Made by a program: the position numbers and the translations under genes
Notes under the pieces: generated by a model
Seen by the model: only the letters and a program-made list of their open reading frames with translations
Database searches by the model: none
Told to the model about the DNA's origin: nothing
Shown here: positions 1 to 9,150 of the stretch, piece after piece
How the letters are laid out: each line of letters opens with the position of its first letter
How positions within the stretch are numbered: the first letter of the stretch is position 1
DNA from: Thermococcus siculi
GTDB taxonomy: Archaea > Methanobacteriota_B > Thermococci > Thermococcales > Thermococcaceae
Direction of reading: 5' to 3'
DNA: 64,000 nt
Assembly: GCF_002214505.1 (NCBI RefSeq)
Contig: NZ_CP015103.1
Span: 1,612,001-1,676,000 of the forward strand

Positions 1-26
1 GCCTTCCCAGGCTAGGCTACCCCGGC
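1..26 (-). tRNA. tRNA 5' part, probably tRNA-Ser (cut by window edge)
   Basis: Read on the minus strand, these bases start GCCGGGGTAGCCTAG and continue with CTGGGAAGGC. That is an acceptor 5' strand followed by the D arm of an archaeal class II tRNA; the rest lies outside the window. The anticodon is not visible. The Ser assignment rests on knowledge that a tRNA-Ser follows the S10 gene in Thermococcales and on the D-arm type, so tRNA-Leu remains possible. It begins about 16 bases after the rpsJ stop codon, so it is probably processed from the aEF1A-S10 transcript. Confidence 0.7.
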
Positions 27-42
27 GCATAAATGAGAGGAA

Positions 43-351
43 TCAGGAGATGAGCTCGATCTCGATGGTGACGTCTTCCGGAACGCGGATGCGCATAATC
101 TGGCGCATGGCCCTTTCGTCGGCCTCGATGTCGACGAGCCTCTTGTGAACGCGGAGCTCGAACTTGTCGAAGGTGGCAGTGCCCTCTCCGTCGGGGCTCT
201 TCCTGGTGGTGATCCTAATCCTCTTGGTCGGGAGCGGTATCGGGCCGCTCATTCTGACGCCGGTCCTCTCGGCGATCTGCTTGATCTGGTCGGTGACCTC
301 GTTGAGGGCCTTAATGTTGGTGCTCGCGAGCTTAATCCTTGCCTTCTGCAT
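43..351 (-). CDS. rpsJ: 30S ribosomal protein S10
   Basis: A 102-residue protein starting [10 protein letters not shown], the usual length for archaeal S10 (uS10). S10 sits in the head of the small subunit. Visible family features are the N-terminal [10 protein letters not shown] strand, the loop GPIPLPTKR, and the C-terminal [11 protein letters not shown] strand. The ATG has a GGAGGGA ribosome binding site just upstream. It lies 52 bases after the aEF1A stop and is followed at once by a tRNA, the conserved archaeal order EF1A - S10 - tRNA. No separate promoter is evident, so it is probably cotranscribed with aEF1A. Confidence 0.97.
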   Translation of the reverse strand: MQKARIKLASTNIKALNEVTDQIKQIAERTGVRMSGPIPLPTKRIRITTRKSPDGEGTATFDKFELRVHKRLVDIEADERAMRQIMRIRVPEDVTIEIELIS

Positions 352-403
352 TTCCGTCCCTCCTAAAAGTTCCAGGAAGTAAAGGAAAGGTCAGAGAAGG
401 CCT

Positions 404-1690
404 TCACTCGGCCTTCTGGATGGATATGACCATACCCGCAGCGACGGTCTGGCCCATGTCACGGATGGCGAACCTGCCCATCTGCGGGATCTCCTTGACC
501 GGCTCGATGACCATCGGCTTGGTCGGCCTGAGGACGACGATGGCCGAGTCACCGGTCTTGATGAACTGCGGGTTCTCCTCGACGATGTTTCCAGTCCTCG
601 GGTCGAGCTTGGCGAGGAGCTGCTCGAACCTGACGGCGACCTGGAGGGTGTGCGCGTGGAGGACCGGGGTGTAGCCGACGGTGATGGCGGTCGGGTGGTT
701 GAGGACGATGATCTGGGCCTTGAAGGTGTCCTTCGGCCTGACGACGGTCGGCGGGTTGGTGGTGTGTCCGGCAACGTCACCGCGCTTTATGTCGTTCTTA
801 CCAACGCCACGGACGTTGAATCCGATGTTGTCACCCGGAAGGGCCTCCTGCATGGCCTCGTGGTGCATCTCGATGCTCTTGACCTCACCCTGGATCGGCT
901 TGTGGAAGATGGTGCTGGCCGGCTCGAAGATGACGACGTCACCGACCTTGAGCCTACCGGTCTCAACACGGCCGACCGGGACGGTACCGACACCCTTGAT
1001 GGAGTAAACGTCCTGGATCGGGATGCGGAGCGGCTTGTCGACCGGCTTCGGCGGCTCCGGTATCTGATCGAGGGCCTCGAAGAGGGTCGGGCCGTTGTAC
1101 CAGGGCATCTTGTCGCTCTTGTGGACGATGTTATCGCCCTCCCAGGCGCTGGTCGGGATGATCGGGAAGTCCTTGTAGCCGAGCATCATGAGGAGCTTCT
1201 TGACCTGGTTGGCGACCTGCTCGAACTTCTTCTGGTCATAGTTGACCATGTCCATCTTGTTGACGCTGACGATGATGTGGTTGATACCGAGGGTCTTGGC
1301 GAGGAAGGCGTGCTCCTTGGTCTGCGGCATGATACCGTCGGTGACGGCGACGACGAGGACTGCAGCGTCGGCCTGGCTGGCACCGGTGATCATGTTCTTA
1401 ACGAAGTCCCTGTGGCCCGGAGCGTCGATGATGGTGATGTACCTGTGCGGGGTGTCGAACTTGGTGTGGGCGACGTCGATGGTGATACCCCTCTCGCGCT
1501 CCTCCTTGAGCCTGTCCATGACCCAGGCGAACTTGAAGGACTTACCCTTCTCACCCATCTGCTCGAACTTCTGGATAATGTTCTCCGGAATGTTCTGGCT
1601 GTCGAACAGGAGCCTTCCAACGGTGGTGCTCTTTCCGTGGTCGACGTGTCCGATAAAGACTATGTTAACGTGCGGCTTCTCCTTAGCCAT
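404..1690 (-). CDS. tuf: Translation elongation factor 1-alpha (aEF1A)
   Basis: A 428-residue GTPase that brings aminoacyl-tRNA to the ribosome. The order is a G domain (G1 GHVDHGKST, switch region [12 protein letters not shown]3 DAPGH, G4 NKMD) followed by two beta-barrel domains. The start is the ATG giving [14 protein letters not shown] two codons upstream is in frame, but the ATG matches the family length and is spaced about 10 bases from GGAGGTG. This is the first gene of aEF1A - S10 - tRNA, with its own TATA promoter just upstream. aEF2 lies upstream on the same strand across a 334-base gap. Confidence 0.98.
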   Translation of the reverse strand: MAKEKPHVNIVFIGHVDHGKSTTVGRLLFDSQNIPENIIQKFEQMGEKGKSFKFAWVMDRLKEERERGITIDVAHTKFDTPHRYITIIDAPGHRDFVKNMITGASQADAAVLVVAVTDGIMPQTKEHAFLAKTLGINHIIVSVNKMDMVNYDQKKFEQVANQVKKLLMMLGYKDFPIIPTSAWEGDNIVHKSDKMPWYNGPTLFEALDQIPEPPKPVDKPLRIPIQDVYSIKGVGTVPVGRVETGRLKVGDVVIFEPASTIFHKPIQGEVKSIEMHHEAMQEALPGDNIGFNVRGVGKNDIKRGDVAGHTTNPPTVVRPKDTFKAQIIVLNHPTAITVGYTPVLHAHTLQVAVRFEQLLAKLDPRTGNIVEENPQFIKTGDSAIVVLRPTKPMVIEPVKEIPQMGRFAIRDMGQTVAAGMVISIQKAE

Positions 1691-1736
1691 TTTCAAACAC
1701 CTCCAAACTTTGGTCTAGTCCGATTGACTAGGATGG

Positions 1737-1752
1737 CTTTTTAAATCTTTCG
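1737..1752 (-). promoter_or_regulatory. BRE/TATA promoter of aEF1A
   Basis: On the minus strand the sequence reads GAAAGATTTAAAAAGCC, a purine-rich BRE followed by a TATA box. It lies about 47-60 bases upstream of the aEF1A ATG and would place transcription start near 1715. The assignment is by motif and spacing only. Confidence 0.6.
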
Positions 1753-2024
1753 AACCTCGGCCCCCTCGGGCGGGAAACCCGCCGTTTCTCGGGGAGGCCT
1801 CATGAGTTCCGTCCTTAACTTGCGGAGCGGGTTTAAAAACTTAACTGCACGGGTTTTCGGCAAAAACCTGTCAAAACTGGCGACAATTGACGGGATCGAA
1901 AAATCTGAAGGATTTAAGGAATCCGGCTGGATTTTGGAGCTGATTTCACGCACCAGTATCTCCAAACCCAGAAAAGTCGATAGAAGTGTAAAAACAGCAG
2001 AATGGAGGGAATAAATCAGCCCGC
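1753..2024. other. Intergenic region between aEF2 and aEF1A
   Basis: No gene is supported here. It holds a perfect inverted repeat at 1769-1783 (GGCGGG-aaa-CCCGCC) just upstream of the aEF1A promoter, a second TATA-like stretch near 1828-1842, and T-rich minus-strand sequence after the aEF2 stop near 1985-2000 that may end the aEF2 transcript. Short open frames lack ribosome binding sites and archaeal codon pattern. Confidence 0.5.
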
Positions 2025-4223
2025 TCACTGCTGCGGGCAGACGTCCTGCTCCTTCGGCGGGTTCGGGTCGAGGCCCTTCCTCTGCCTGGTCTGGCGGATG
2101 ATGTTGGCCGCCAGCTCTCCCGGAACGCGCTTGAAGCCGGCGTGCTCGGTGCTCCAGAGTGCCCTTCCGCTGGTGGCACCGCGGATCGCGCCGGCGAATC
2201 CGAACATCTCGGCAACCGGGGCCTCGGCTATGATGATCATGACCTCTCCTTCCTGCCTCATGTCGATGAGCTGGCCGCGCCTCTGGTTGATCTCCCTGCT
2301 GACGGCGCCCATGTACTCGTAGGGCACGTTGATGATGACCTTCTGATAGGGCTCGTAGAGGATCGGCTGGGCCTTCATCATGGCGCAGTGTATAGCGGTC
2401 CTGATGGCCGGGTATATCTGGGCCGGACCGCGGTGGACGTTGTCCTCGTGGATCTTGGCGTCGTGGAGCCTTACCATAACCTTCATGACCGGCTCCTTTG
2501 CGAGCGGCCCCTCGTCCATGGCCATGTGGAAACCGTCGACGAGTAGATCCATGACCTCGTTGAGGTACTGGATACCCTTGGTGTTGTCGAGGAAGAGGTT
2601 GCCCTGGTAGACGTCGACGATGCCCTTCGCGACCTCGTAGTCCATGCCAAGCTCGGCGAGCTTCTTGGCGACCTCCTTCGGGTTCTTGGGCCTGCCCTCG
2701 GGTATCTCGCCCTCGCGGATGGCCTGGTATATCTGGTCCGGAAGCGGCTCCACGGTGATGTAAAACCTGTTGTGCTTGTTGGGCGACTTGCCCTCGACTA
2801 TCGGGCTGATCTTGCTGACGCTCTCGCGGTAGACGACGATCGGCGGGGAAACTTCAACGTCGAGCTTCCAGTCCTCCTTAAGCTTGACGAGCTTGACCTC
2901 AAGGTGCAGTTCACCCATACCGCTGAGGAGGTGCTGGCCGGTCTCCTCGTCGATCTTGACGTGGAGCGTCGGGTCCTCCTTGGCGAGCTGGCGGAGAGCT
3001 TCAATGAGCTTCGGAAGGTCCTTAACGTTCTTGGCCTCGATGGCGACGGTAACGACCGGCTCGCTGGTGTAGTGGAGTGCCTCGAACGGCTCGATCTGCT
3101 CCTGGGCGACGGTCTCACCGGCCATGGCATCGCGGAGACCGGTGACGGCGACGATGTTTCCAGCGGGGACGGCCTCCATGTTGACCCTCTCCGGACCCAT
3201 GTAGATACCGACCTGCTGGATTCTGGACTTCCTCTTGGCGTTGATGAGGTAGACCTCCTGGCCGGTCTTGACGGTACCGCTCCAGACACGGCCGGTCGAG
3301 ACCTCACCGGCGTGCTTGTCGAGGATGATCTTGGTGACGACCATGACCATCTTGCCCTTCGGGTCGCACTTCATCATGGCCTGGCCGACCTCGCTCTCGA
3401 CGTCGCCCCTCCAGAGGTGCGGTATCCTGTACTTCTGGGCCTCGAGCGGGTTCGGGAGGTGCTTGACGACCATATCGAGAACCACAACGTGGAGCGGGGC
3501 CTTCTGCCTGAGGGTCTTGAGGTCGCCGCTGTTGGTTAGCTCGACGATGTCCTTGAAGGAAACGCCGGTCTTCTTCATGTACGGGACGCTGAGTGCCCAG
3601 TTGTAGTATGCTGAACCGAAGGCGACGCTTCCGTCCTCGACCTTAACCATCCACTGGCTCTTGAACTCGTCCGGGGCGTACTTCTTGATGAGCCTGTTGA
3701 CGTCGGTGATGATCTTGGCGAACCTCTGGAGGATGTCGTTCGGGCCGAGCTTGAGCTCCTTGATGAGCCTGTCAACCTTGTTGATGAAGAGAACAGGCTT
3801 AACGTACTCCCTGAGGGCCTGCCTCAGAACGGTCTCGGTCTGGGGCATGACACCCTCAACGGCGTCGACAACTATAATCGCACCGTCTATGGCTCTCATT
3901 GCCCTGGTAACGTCACCACCGAAGTCAACGTGACCCGGGGTGTCGATGAGGTTGATGAGGTAGTCGTTGCCCTCGTAGGTGTGAACCATCGAAACGTTGG
4001 CCGCGTTGATGGTGATACCCCTCGCCTGCTCCTGCTCGTCGAAGTCGAGGACGAGCTGCTTTCCGGCGAGCTCCTCGCTAATCATTCCAGCGCCGGCGAG
4101 CAGATTATCGCTCAGGGTGGTCTTACCGTGGTCAATATGAGCGGCAATACCCATGTTCCTAATCCTCTCGGGCTGGTTCATGAGCTCCTTAATCTTCGCA
4201 ACCATCTCTTCCCTTCTTCCCAT
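2025..4223 (-). CDS. fusA: Translation elongation factor 2 (aEF2)
   Basis: A 732-residue ribosomal translocase GTPase of full archaeal length. G domain motifs are AHIDHGKTT (P-loop, about residue 27), RGITINAA (switch), DTPGHVDFG (G3) and NKVDR (G4). Domains II-V follow, including the C-terminal RRGQLIDM and [10 protein letters not shown] elements. The diphthamide loop with its conserved His is in the stretch [13 protein letters not shown]. The start ATG gives [10 protein letters not shown], with a TATA box about 55-67 bases upstream. No internal defects are visible. Confidence 0.98.
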   Translation of the reverse strand: MGRREEMVAKIKELMNQPERIRNMGIAAHIDHGKTTLSDNLLAGAGMISEELAGKQLVLDFDEQEQARGITINAANVSMVHTYEGNDYLINLIDTPGHVDFGGDVTRAMRAIDGAIIVVDAVEGVMPQTETVLRQALREYVKPVLFINKVDRLIKELKLGPNDILQRFAKIITDVNRLIKKYAPDEFKSQWMVKVEDGSVAFGSAYYNWALSVPYMKKTGVSFKDIVELTNSGDLKTLRQKAPLHVVVLDMVVKHLPNPLEAQKYRIPHLWRGDVESEVGQAMMKCDPKGKMVMVVTKIILDKHAGEVSTGRVWSGTVKTGQEVYLINAKRKSRIQQVGIYMGPERVNMEAVPAGNIVAVTGLRDAMAGETVAQEQIEPFEALHYTSEPVVTVAIEAKNVKDLPKLIEALRQLAKEDPTLHVKIDEETGQHLLSGMGELHLEVKLVKLKEDWKLDVEVSPPIVVYRESVSKISPIVEGKSPNKHNRFYITVEPLPDQIYQAIREGEIPEGRPKNPKEVAKKLAELGMDYEVAKGIVDVYQGNLFLDNTKGIQYLNEVMDLLVDGFHMAMDEGPLAKEPVMKVMVRLHDAKIHEDNVHRGPAQIYPAIRTAIHCAMMKAQPILYEPYQKVIINVPYEYMGAVSREINQRRGQLIDMRQEGEVMIIIAEAPVAEMFGFAGAIRGATSGRALWSTEHAGFKRVPGELAANIIRQTRQRKGLDPNPPKEQDVCPQQ

Positions 4224-4277
4224 TTACATCACCTTCTAACCTGATGAGCTTGTTCACCACTCACTTAAAAGGTGCGG

Positions 4278-4290
4278 TTATAAAGCTTTT
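4278..4290 (-). promoter_or_regulatory. BRE/TATA promoter of aEF2
   Basis: The minus strand reads AAAAGCTTTATAACC, a clear TATA box with an A-rich BRE. It lies 55-67 bases upstream of the aEF2 ATG, so a short leader of about 30 bases is expected. Confidence 0.65.
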
Positions 4291-4331
4291 CCCGGTTGAG
4301 AACCGGGGCCAATGGAGTGCGTTCAAACTAC

Positions 4332-4682
4332 TTAAGGGTTTTGGATGCGGGACGAGATGGCTTTCAACACTTCCTCCAGTGTGATTTCAGAAGAGGGGAG
4401 CACGTTTTTGTCACTCCCAACGTGCTTGTGATGTGGAAAAGTGGGTAAATCTCGGTGGTGCGGTGCATTGTCCCATCGTATTATCAACTCGCCGTTCCTC
4501 TGCCACTGGAAGGAGTAGTTGTACTCCTCATCAGAAACAAACTCCCGGATGTGCAGAACGCTACCATCGATCAACTTGGCACGGATCTTTAGAAAATAAA
4601 AGTCCCGGCCTTCTTTGTAGTCGAGTATCTCGTAAGACTCGATGATTTCGCTCTTCTCAAGCAACTCTAACTCTCTGAGCAT
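4332..4682 (-). CDS. TumE-like toxin (DUF6516 type)
   Basis: A 116-residue protein starting MLRELELLEKSEIIES. The pattern of short beta strands (YEILDYKEGRDFYFLKIRAKLIDGS), then LHIREFV, YNYSFQWQRNGELIIRWDNAPHH and a late HHKHVG is the hallmark of the DUF6516/TumE toxin family. Its first 26 bases overlap the end of the upstream antitoxin-like gene in another frame, typical of a translationally coupled toxin-antitoxin pair with antitoxin first. The family assignment is from remembered sequence character. The biochemical target cannot be read from the sequence. Confidence 0.7.
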   Translation of the reverse strand: MLRELELLEKSEIIESYEILDYKEGRDFYFLKIRAKLIDGSVLHIREFVSDEEYNYSFQWQRNGELIIRWDNAPHHRDLPTFPHHKHVGSDKNVLPSSEITLEEVLKAISSRIQNP

Positions 4683-4929
4683 TCTCGATCTCCCTCAGCT
4701 TCTCCTGGAGTTCCCTGAGCTTTCTGATGTAGGCCTTCCACTCCATGTAGTCGTCCCACGCCTCAAAACTTTCTTCTTCCCCCTTCAGCCTTTCCTCGAA
4801 TTCTTCAAAACTCATACCATACTTCCTCTCGAACTCGGCTATTCTCTCGCGTATCGGTGCCAGCTCCGAGATCAGCTTGAGCTTCTCGTACATGATTATC
4901 TCGTCCTTGGTAACCACGACCTCACTCAC
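4657..4929 (-). CDS. TumA-like antitoxin partner
   Basis: About 90 residues, highly charged and helical (KLKLISELAPIRERIAEFER, then acidic FEEFEERLKGEEESFEAWDDY and a C-terminal coiled coil). The chosen start is the GTG at 4929 (MSEVVVTKDE), preceded by GGGGCGAG; an in-frame TTG lies ten codons upstream at 4959. It overlaps the TumE-like toxin by 26 bases. It begins 33 bases after the HD-domain gene, with which it may be cotranscribed. The antitoxin role is inferred from position and composition. Confidence 0.65.
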   Translation of the reverse strand: MSEVVVTKDEIIMYEKLKLISELAPIRERIAEFERKYGMSFEEFEERLKGEEESFEAWDDYMEWKAYIRKLRELQEKLREIENAQRVRVA

Positions 4930-4962
4930 GCTTCTCGCCCCAATAGTTGGTATGGGCAAGGT

Positions 4963-6042
4963 CTAAAAAAGCTTTTTCAGGAAAACCTCAACCATCTCCC
5001 TTACCTCCTCCCTCGCGTAGACACCCCAGCGCCAGTGAGTGTCCTTCAGCTCAACCAGCGCCCGGACGAGAGGCGAGACTTCACTCAACCGCTTAAGCTC
5101 CCCTCCAACCTCAACGAAGGCGTTCTTCTCCTCAAACTTTGGCTTGGGTGGGTAATCCACTATCGCCAGGTGGCCGAACTCCTCCTCAAGCTCCTTCTTC
5201 AGCTCTCTAACGACCTCCTCGCCGGGATCTTCATTCGTGTAAACAACGCGTTTGTAGAGCTTCCTGTCGTCTATGGCCTCCATAAGCCCCCGGACTTCAG
5301 GCTTCTCACTCCCTCTAAGTCTGGAGACCAGGTCAATTTCGTCCATCGTCCGAATTTCTTCGTATGAAATCCCCTCAAGCTCTACAGCCTTCACGAGCAT
5401 CGCACTCGCTATTTTGGATGTGTGGTGCTGGTAGACCGTCGGGTACATCATGCTTCTGGCCAGAAGGAGGTTCTGGGCAGCTATAACGCCCTTCTCGCTC
5501 ACGACGAGCCTTTCACCGTCCCATCGGAGGTTTCTGATGAGCCGGTCCATGTCGACCAGTCCGAAGGCGACGCCTGTATAGTATGCGTCCCTCACCAGAT
5601 AGTCCATCCTGTCGGCGTCTATGTCGCCGCTCACGAGCGGGTGCTTTAGAGATTTGAAAAACTCCTTGAGGGAATACCTTTCGCGGATGACGTCCCCAAT
5701 TTCGCCGTGTTTTATTACCCAGCGCGTGTTCTCCTCGTGTCTAGGATAAAGGGCCTCAAGGGTGTGGGAAAGGGGGTAGTGGCCGAGGTCGTGGAGCAGG
5801 GCCGCGTAGAGGGCTCCTTCTTCTATCTCAGGGTTATAGGTCCTCACCCTCTTTGCGAGATGAAACGTTCCCAGGGAATGCTCAAAGCGGGTGTGTCGTG
5901 CTGAGGGGTAGGCAAGATATGCCAGTCCTAGTTGAGTTATCCTCCGCAGGCGCTGGAACTCTGGAGTGTCAATGAGTCTCACCGCGAAGTCGTCCAGCTC
6001 TATGCCGCCGTGGAGGGGGTCGTGGATGAGCTTCACCTTCAT
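4963..6042 (-). CDS. HD-domain phosphohydrolase (SAMHD1/dGTPase-like)
   Basis: A 359-residue protein starting MKVKLIHDPLHGGIELDDFA. The opening IHDPLHG, the motif RHTRFEHSLG (metal-binding His), the HD pair in LLHDLGHYPLSHTLE, and a later D in SGDIDADRMDYLVRDAYYTG form the H..HD..D metal site of the family that includes SAMHD1 and bacterial dNTP triphosphohydrolases. The substrate is unknown; dNTPs or nucleic acid are likely by family. The ATG at 6042 was chosen because the domain starts there and codons upstream are not conserved in character. A TATA-like ATTTATTAAT lies near 6066. TumA/TumE-like genes follow 33 bases downstream. Confidence 0.85.
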   Translation of the reverse strand: MKVKLIHDPLHGGIELDDFAVRLIDTPEFQRLRRITQLGLAYLAYPSARHTRFEHSLGTFHLAKRVRTYNPEIEEGALYAALLHDLGHYPLSHTLEALYPRHEENTRWVIKHGEIGDVIRERYSLKEFFKSLKHPLVSGDIDADRMDYLVRDAYYTGVAFGLVDMDRLIRNLRWDGERLVVSEKGVIAAQNLLLARSMMYPTVYQHHTSKIASAMLVKAVELEGISYEEIRTMDEIDLVSRLRGSEKPEVRGLMEAIDDRKLYKRVVYTNEDPGEEVVRELKKELEEEFGHLAIVDYPPKPKFEEKNAFVEVGGELKRLSEVSPLVRALVELKDTHWRWGVYAREEVREMVEVFLKKLF

Positions 6043-6088
6043 CACGCCAAAGTGGGAGGAAAAATTAATAAATGTAGTCCTTGAAAAC

Positions 6089-6844
6089 TCAGTCGTTGGC
6101 AGGGGTCTGCCGACCCTCCTGCCCACGGGAGGGATCCTCCGGGGTCCCTCCCCTCTTCGAACGTCTTATGAGCGGTTTGAATAGCCTTTCGACTTCTTCC
6201 TGGACTTCTTCGGCCTTTCCACTCAGGACGAGCTTCCCGTTTCCTATGACCACCACCCAGTCCACCACCGGTATGAGGGGCTCCCAGATGTGGCTGATTA
6301 TCACAAAGTTCGTCTTTTCTTTCATCTCCTCGATTATCTCGATGACCCTCTCCATGCTGTCGAAGTCTATGTTCGCCAGAGGTTCGTCCAGGAATATCAG
6401 CTCGGGCTTTCCAACGAATGCCTGGGCGAGTGAAAGCCTCTTGAGCATTCCTGAGGAGTAACCGGTTATCCTCTTGTCCAGGAAAGATTTCGCGTCGAAG
6501 AGCTCCGCGGCCCTTTCGGCATCCTCCTCGCCAAAGCCCTTGCTCTCCGCGAACAGTGTGAGCCACTCCCTTCCCGTCACGAACTGGGGAAACGCCGGAG
6601 GGTCGTAGGCAACACCAAAGCGGGCCTTCAGCTTTCCGTTGTTCCAGGGCCTCTCCCCGAACACCCGTATCTCTCCGCTCGTGGGCCTGTAAACCCCTGT
6701 TGCCAGCTTGAGGAAGGTGCTCTTTCCGCCACCGTTGGGACCGAGGATGAGGGTTATTCCCTCTGGAATCTCAACCGTCACCCCGTCGAGCGCCCTTATG
6801 CTGCCGAAGATCTTCCTGAGTTCTTTAGCCTCTATCAGCGTCAT
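6089..6844 (-). CDS. ABC transporter ATP-binding protein (ABC-2 type)
   Basis: A 251-residue nucleotide-binding subunit. It has Walker A GPNGGGKST, a Q-loop region degenerate at YDPPAFPQFVT, signature YSSGMLKRLSLA (unusual; LSGGQ is normal), Walker B LIFLDEPLANID and switch His in IISHIWEP. The start ATG at 6844 overlaps the stop of the previous gene (ATGA) and follows GGAGGTG. It pairs with the ABC-2 permease two genes upstream. This is the last gene of a six-gene operon that starts with a 23-residue peptide. Export of a peptide or insertion of surface components is plausible but not shown. Confidence 0.88.
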   Translation of the reverse strand: MTLIEAKELRKIFGSIRALDGVTVEIPEGITLILGPNGGGKSTFLKLATGVYRPTSGEIRVFGERPWNNGKLKARFGVAYDPPAFPQFVTGREWLTLFAESKGFGEEDAERAAELFDAKSFLDKRITGYSSGMLKRLSLAQAFVGKPELIFLDEPLANIDFDSMERVIEIIEEMKEKTNFVIISHIWEPLIPVVDWVVVIGNGKLVLSGKAEEVQEEVERLFKPLIRRSKRGGTPEDPSRGQEGRQTPAND

Positions 6845-7302
6845 TTGGCCCACCTCCACACTACAAAAGCAAGCAGGAGTGCAAAAACGGAGCCGCTAAT
6901 ATAGAGAGCGTTCTGAACCTCCTTAGTCGGGTAGTTCTTGATGAAGCGGAAGGAGCAGGTTACCTTGTCCGTGCCGTTGTTGAGTATCAGGTAGTCCCCT
7001 TCCCTCGGGAGAACGAGCTGGTACTTTGCGTGGCCGTAGACGGCGTGTCTGTCCACCAGTTTCCCCGTGATGACGTCGTAGACCTCAACGATTCCGTTGC
7101 CGTTGCAGGAGGCCTCAACAAGCGAGCTAGTAGGGGTATGTGCCGTCACTGTGCTGAGGCTGGTTACGTTTTCCTGATGTTCTACTGGCGAGAGGAGGAC
7201 CGGTCCCACGGAACCGACCTCGCTCTCGTAACTGTGGTAGACCCAGAGTGAGCCGACGGTGAGCATCAGCATCGCCGCGAGCAGAGCCGCCCAGAACCTC
7301 AC
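6841..7302 (-). CDS. Membrane-anchored protein of the ABC operon
   Basis: A 153-residue protein from a GTG start at 7302 (MRFWAALLAAMLMLTVG); the GTG overlaps the permease stop (GTGA) and follows GGAGGAGG. It has one N-terminal membrane segment, an extracytoplasmic domain of about 100 residues (VEASCNGNGIVEVYDVITGKL... YQLVLPREGDYLILNNGTDKV, beta-rich), and a second membrane segment near the C-terminus (ALYISGSVFALLLAFVVW) ending WRWAK. Two Cys in the outer domain may pair. It has no recognised family. It may be a subunit or accessory of the ABC complex because it sits between permease and ATPase. Confidence 0.75.
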   Translation of the reverse strand: MRFWAALLAAMLMLTVGSLWVYHSYESEVGSVGPVLLSPVEHQENVTSLSTVTAHTPTSSLVEASCNGNGIVEVYDVITGKLVDRHAVYGHAKYQLVLPREGDYLILNNGTDKVTCSFRFIKNYPTKEVQNALYISGSVFALLLAFVVWRWAK

Positions 7303-8066
7303 ACCACATCCCTCCTCCTGATGAGAACCCACGAGAGTGCGAAGAGTGCCAGCGGAACCAGCAGGCCCCAGCCGAGGTACTGCGCCGTGAAGGGTGTGAA
7401 GTTCGAACTCCCGCTCCGTGAAATGGCGTCAATGAAGAGCTGTGGGGGTATGCTGGAGTTCCCCAGGATCCTGGGTGCGTATATGATGGCAAAGCCCACC
7501 ATGAAGGCAAGGAAGGCGTTGGGGGAGGCAAGAGAAACCAGCGTGGCTACCGATATCAGATAGAGCACTAAGAAGGTGACGAGGAGAAGTGCATCTCCAA
7601 GGAAGTTCGAGGTTATCTCCGGGAGGTAGCCGGCTATGCTGGCGTAGGTCGTCAGAGCGACGTAGACGAAGGGCAGCAGGATCATCAGAAACCCGTAGAT
7701 GAAGAAAGAAAGGAGCTTGACCCCGAAGATTTCGTCGTTCGAGTAGGGCAGGGAGTAGACCGAACGCGCCACGCCGCTGTCCCTGTCGTAGCGGAAGGTC
7801 AACGCTCCAAGGAGCAGGACAAGGAAGCTCAGCAGCGTCCAGACGTCGTCGAGTGAAAGGAGTCCCTGGATGGCGGTTGATACCCCTGTGGAACGCGAGG
7901 CCCCAAAGAGCTGTATATCCGTTCCCGAGGCGAAACCCATGGAATTGTTAACCCCCATGAGGGACTGCTTCATTGACATTCCAGCCAGCAGTATCCCGAA
8001 AAACAACAGGATTGCCTTTATCAGGTCGTTCATTTCCCAGCGAAAGAGGGTGTACAGCCTTCCCAT
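7299..8066 (-). CDS. ABC-2 type transporter permease
   Basis: A 255-residue integral membrane protein starting MGRLYTLFRWEMNDLIKAIL, the typical ABC-2 N-terminus (short cytoplasmic helix then membrane segment). About six membrane segments are visible, including LLFFGILLAGMSM, LLSFLVLLLGALTF, FIYGFLMILLPFVYVAL, ALLLVTFLVLYLISVATLV, FMVGFAIIYAP and a C-terminal WGLLVPLALFALSWVLI. A segment SVYSLPYSNDEIFGVKLL after the second helix is typical of the family coupling loop. The ATG at 8066 follows AAGGAGGTGATGAA. It is translationally coupled to the next gene. Confidence 0.85.
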   Translation of the reverse strand: MGRLYTLFRWEMNDLIKAILLFFGILLAGMSMKQSLMGVNNSMGFASGTDIQLFGASRSTGVSTAIQGLLSLDDVWTLLSFLVLLLGALTFRYDRDSGVARSVYSLPYSNDEIFGVKLLSFFIYGFLMILLPFVYVALTTYASIAGYLPEITSNFLGDALLLVTFLVLYLISVATLVSLASPNAFLAFMVGFAIIYAPRILGNSSIPPQLFIDAISRSGSSNFTPFTAQYLGWGLLVPLALFALSWVLIRRRDVV

Positions 8067-8070
8067 TTCA

Positions 8071-9150
8071 TCACCTCCTTCTTCTGGCAACGGCGATGAC
8101 GGACACCAGGACGAGGAGCCCAATGGAGGTGTAGTAAGCGTATTCGGACGGGACCTCCTGGCGGGGAAACGAAACCTCTTCAACAGCCTCAAAGTCAGCG
8201 TTGGTGTCGTAGAGCTGGAGAACTGGATATACAGAGTAGTCCGCATTTACCTCGTTGAAGTAACATCCCTTGAGGTCGCTGAAGAGCGCGTAGATTATGT
8301 CAGCGGTTCTAATGTCCGCGGGGGGTATCAGCATATCGCCTGCTAGGATTATTCCACTGGCTGGATCATATGTGAATCCGCCGATAATTTCACTGCCGCC
8401 CGTTCCAAAGGGGCATTCCCTCCGGTTGCCTGCGGAAAAGCACACCCGAATTGGGCCGGGATCCCTCTGGGCCAGTACCACCCTGCCGATTGGTGGGCCG
8501 AAGGCACCGTAGTACGTCACAAGCTTCTTGTCGATTCCGAGGGTTCCGTTGAGGTAGAGGGGCGGCGCAACAGGGGTTAGATTCACGTAAGGGGCATCAT
8601 CGATGTTTTCGGTGGGGTCGTACCAGAGGAACGTGTGTCCATAAGTCCTCCCATCCCGTCCGATGACCATGCCATCCCGCTTTCGTATATAGTAACTCCC
8701 ACGGATTTCCAGAGATTTCAGGATAATCTTGTACTCCACCCCTCCGAGCCACCAGGTTTTATTGGCTTTAAATGAAACCACCTCCGACTCATTCCAGAAT
8801 GCCGGCAGGCCGGTACCGTTCTCCATTATGACATCAACGGTAGCGTTGTAGGCCGTTAGCCGGAAGGCTATCCCTAAATGGGTTCCGTTGTCGTGCTCTA
8901 TTCGAAAGATAAGAAAAACGTCCCCCGTCGCGTGAATATTGAAAGGGATCCCACTGTAGTTGTAGAACAGTATCATTGTCATCGGCCGCTCCTTAACACC
9001 TAAGGATTCCTTGTACTGCACATACGGTTCATAGGAAAGGGCGGCGTACTTAACATAAACTCCCGGTTTGGCCCAGTACGGGTGTCCATATGCAGGGAAA
9101 ACAAGAAGGGATATCGTAAATAAAACTCCCAACCCCCAGGGGGCCTTCAT
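8071..9150 (-). CDS. Surface protein B, paralogue of the upstream gene
   Basis: A 359-residue protein from ATG 9150, overlapping the stop of its paralogue (ATGA). It has an N-terminal signal peptide (WGLGVLFTISLLVFPAYG), a large beta-rich outside domain and a C-terminal anchor (YTSIGLLVLVSVIAVA) followed by RRRR. It shares with the preceding gene the motifs KPGVYVKYAAL near the mature N-terminus, YYIRKRDGMV, YGHTFLWYDP, and YDTNADFEAVEEV before the anchor. It also has a CYFN Cys and CFSAGNRRECPFG. The pair arose by duplication. No known family is recognised. It faces the outside and is probably glycosylated (many N-x-S/T). Confidence 0.8.
   Translation of the reverse strand: MKAPWGLGVLFTISLLVFPAYGHPYWAKPGVYVKYAALSYEPYVQYKESLGVKERPMTMILFYNYSGIPFNIHATGDVFLIFRIEHDNGTHLGIAFRLTAYNATVDVIMENGTGLPAFWNESEVVSFKANKTWWLGGVEYKIILKSLEIRGSYYIRKRDGMVIGRDGRTYGHTFLWYDPTENIDDAPYVNLTPVAPPLYLNGTLGIDKKLVTYYGAFGPPIGRVVLAQRDPGPIRVCFSAGNRRECPFGTGGSEIIGGFTYDPASGIILAGDMLIPPADIRTADIIYALFSDLKGCYFNEVNADYSVYPVLQLYDTNADFEAVEEVSFPRQEVPSEYAYYTSIGLLVLVSVIAVARRRR

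Noticed and set aside
1691-1696. TTG start two codons upstream of aEF1A
   Set aside because: Family length and ribosome binding site spacing favour ATG 1690.
650-1744. Long open frame (364 codons) antisense to aEF1A
   Set aside because: It is a shadow frame of the GC-rich aEF1A gene, with Asp/Leu-rich low-complexity sequence and no ribosome binding site.
2772-3539. Long open frame antisense to aEF2
   Set aside because: Asp/Leu/Val-rich mirror of the aEF2 codons; no start signals or family features.
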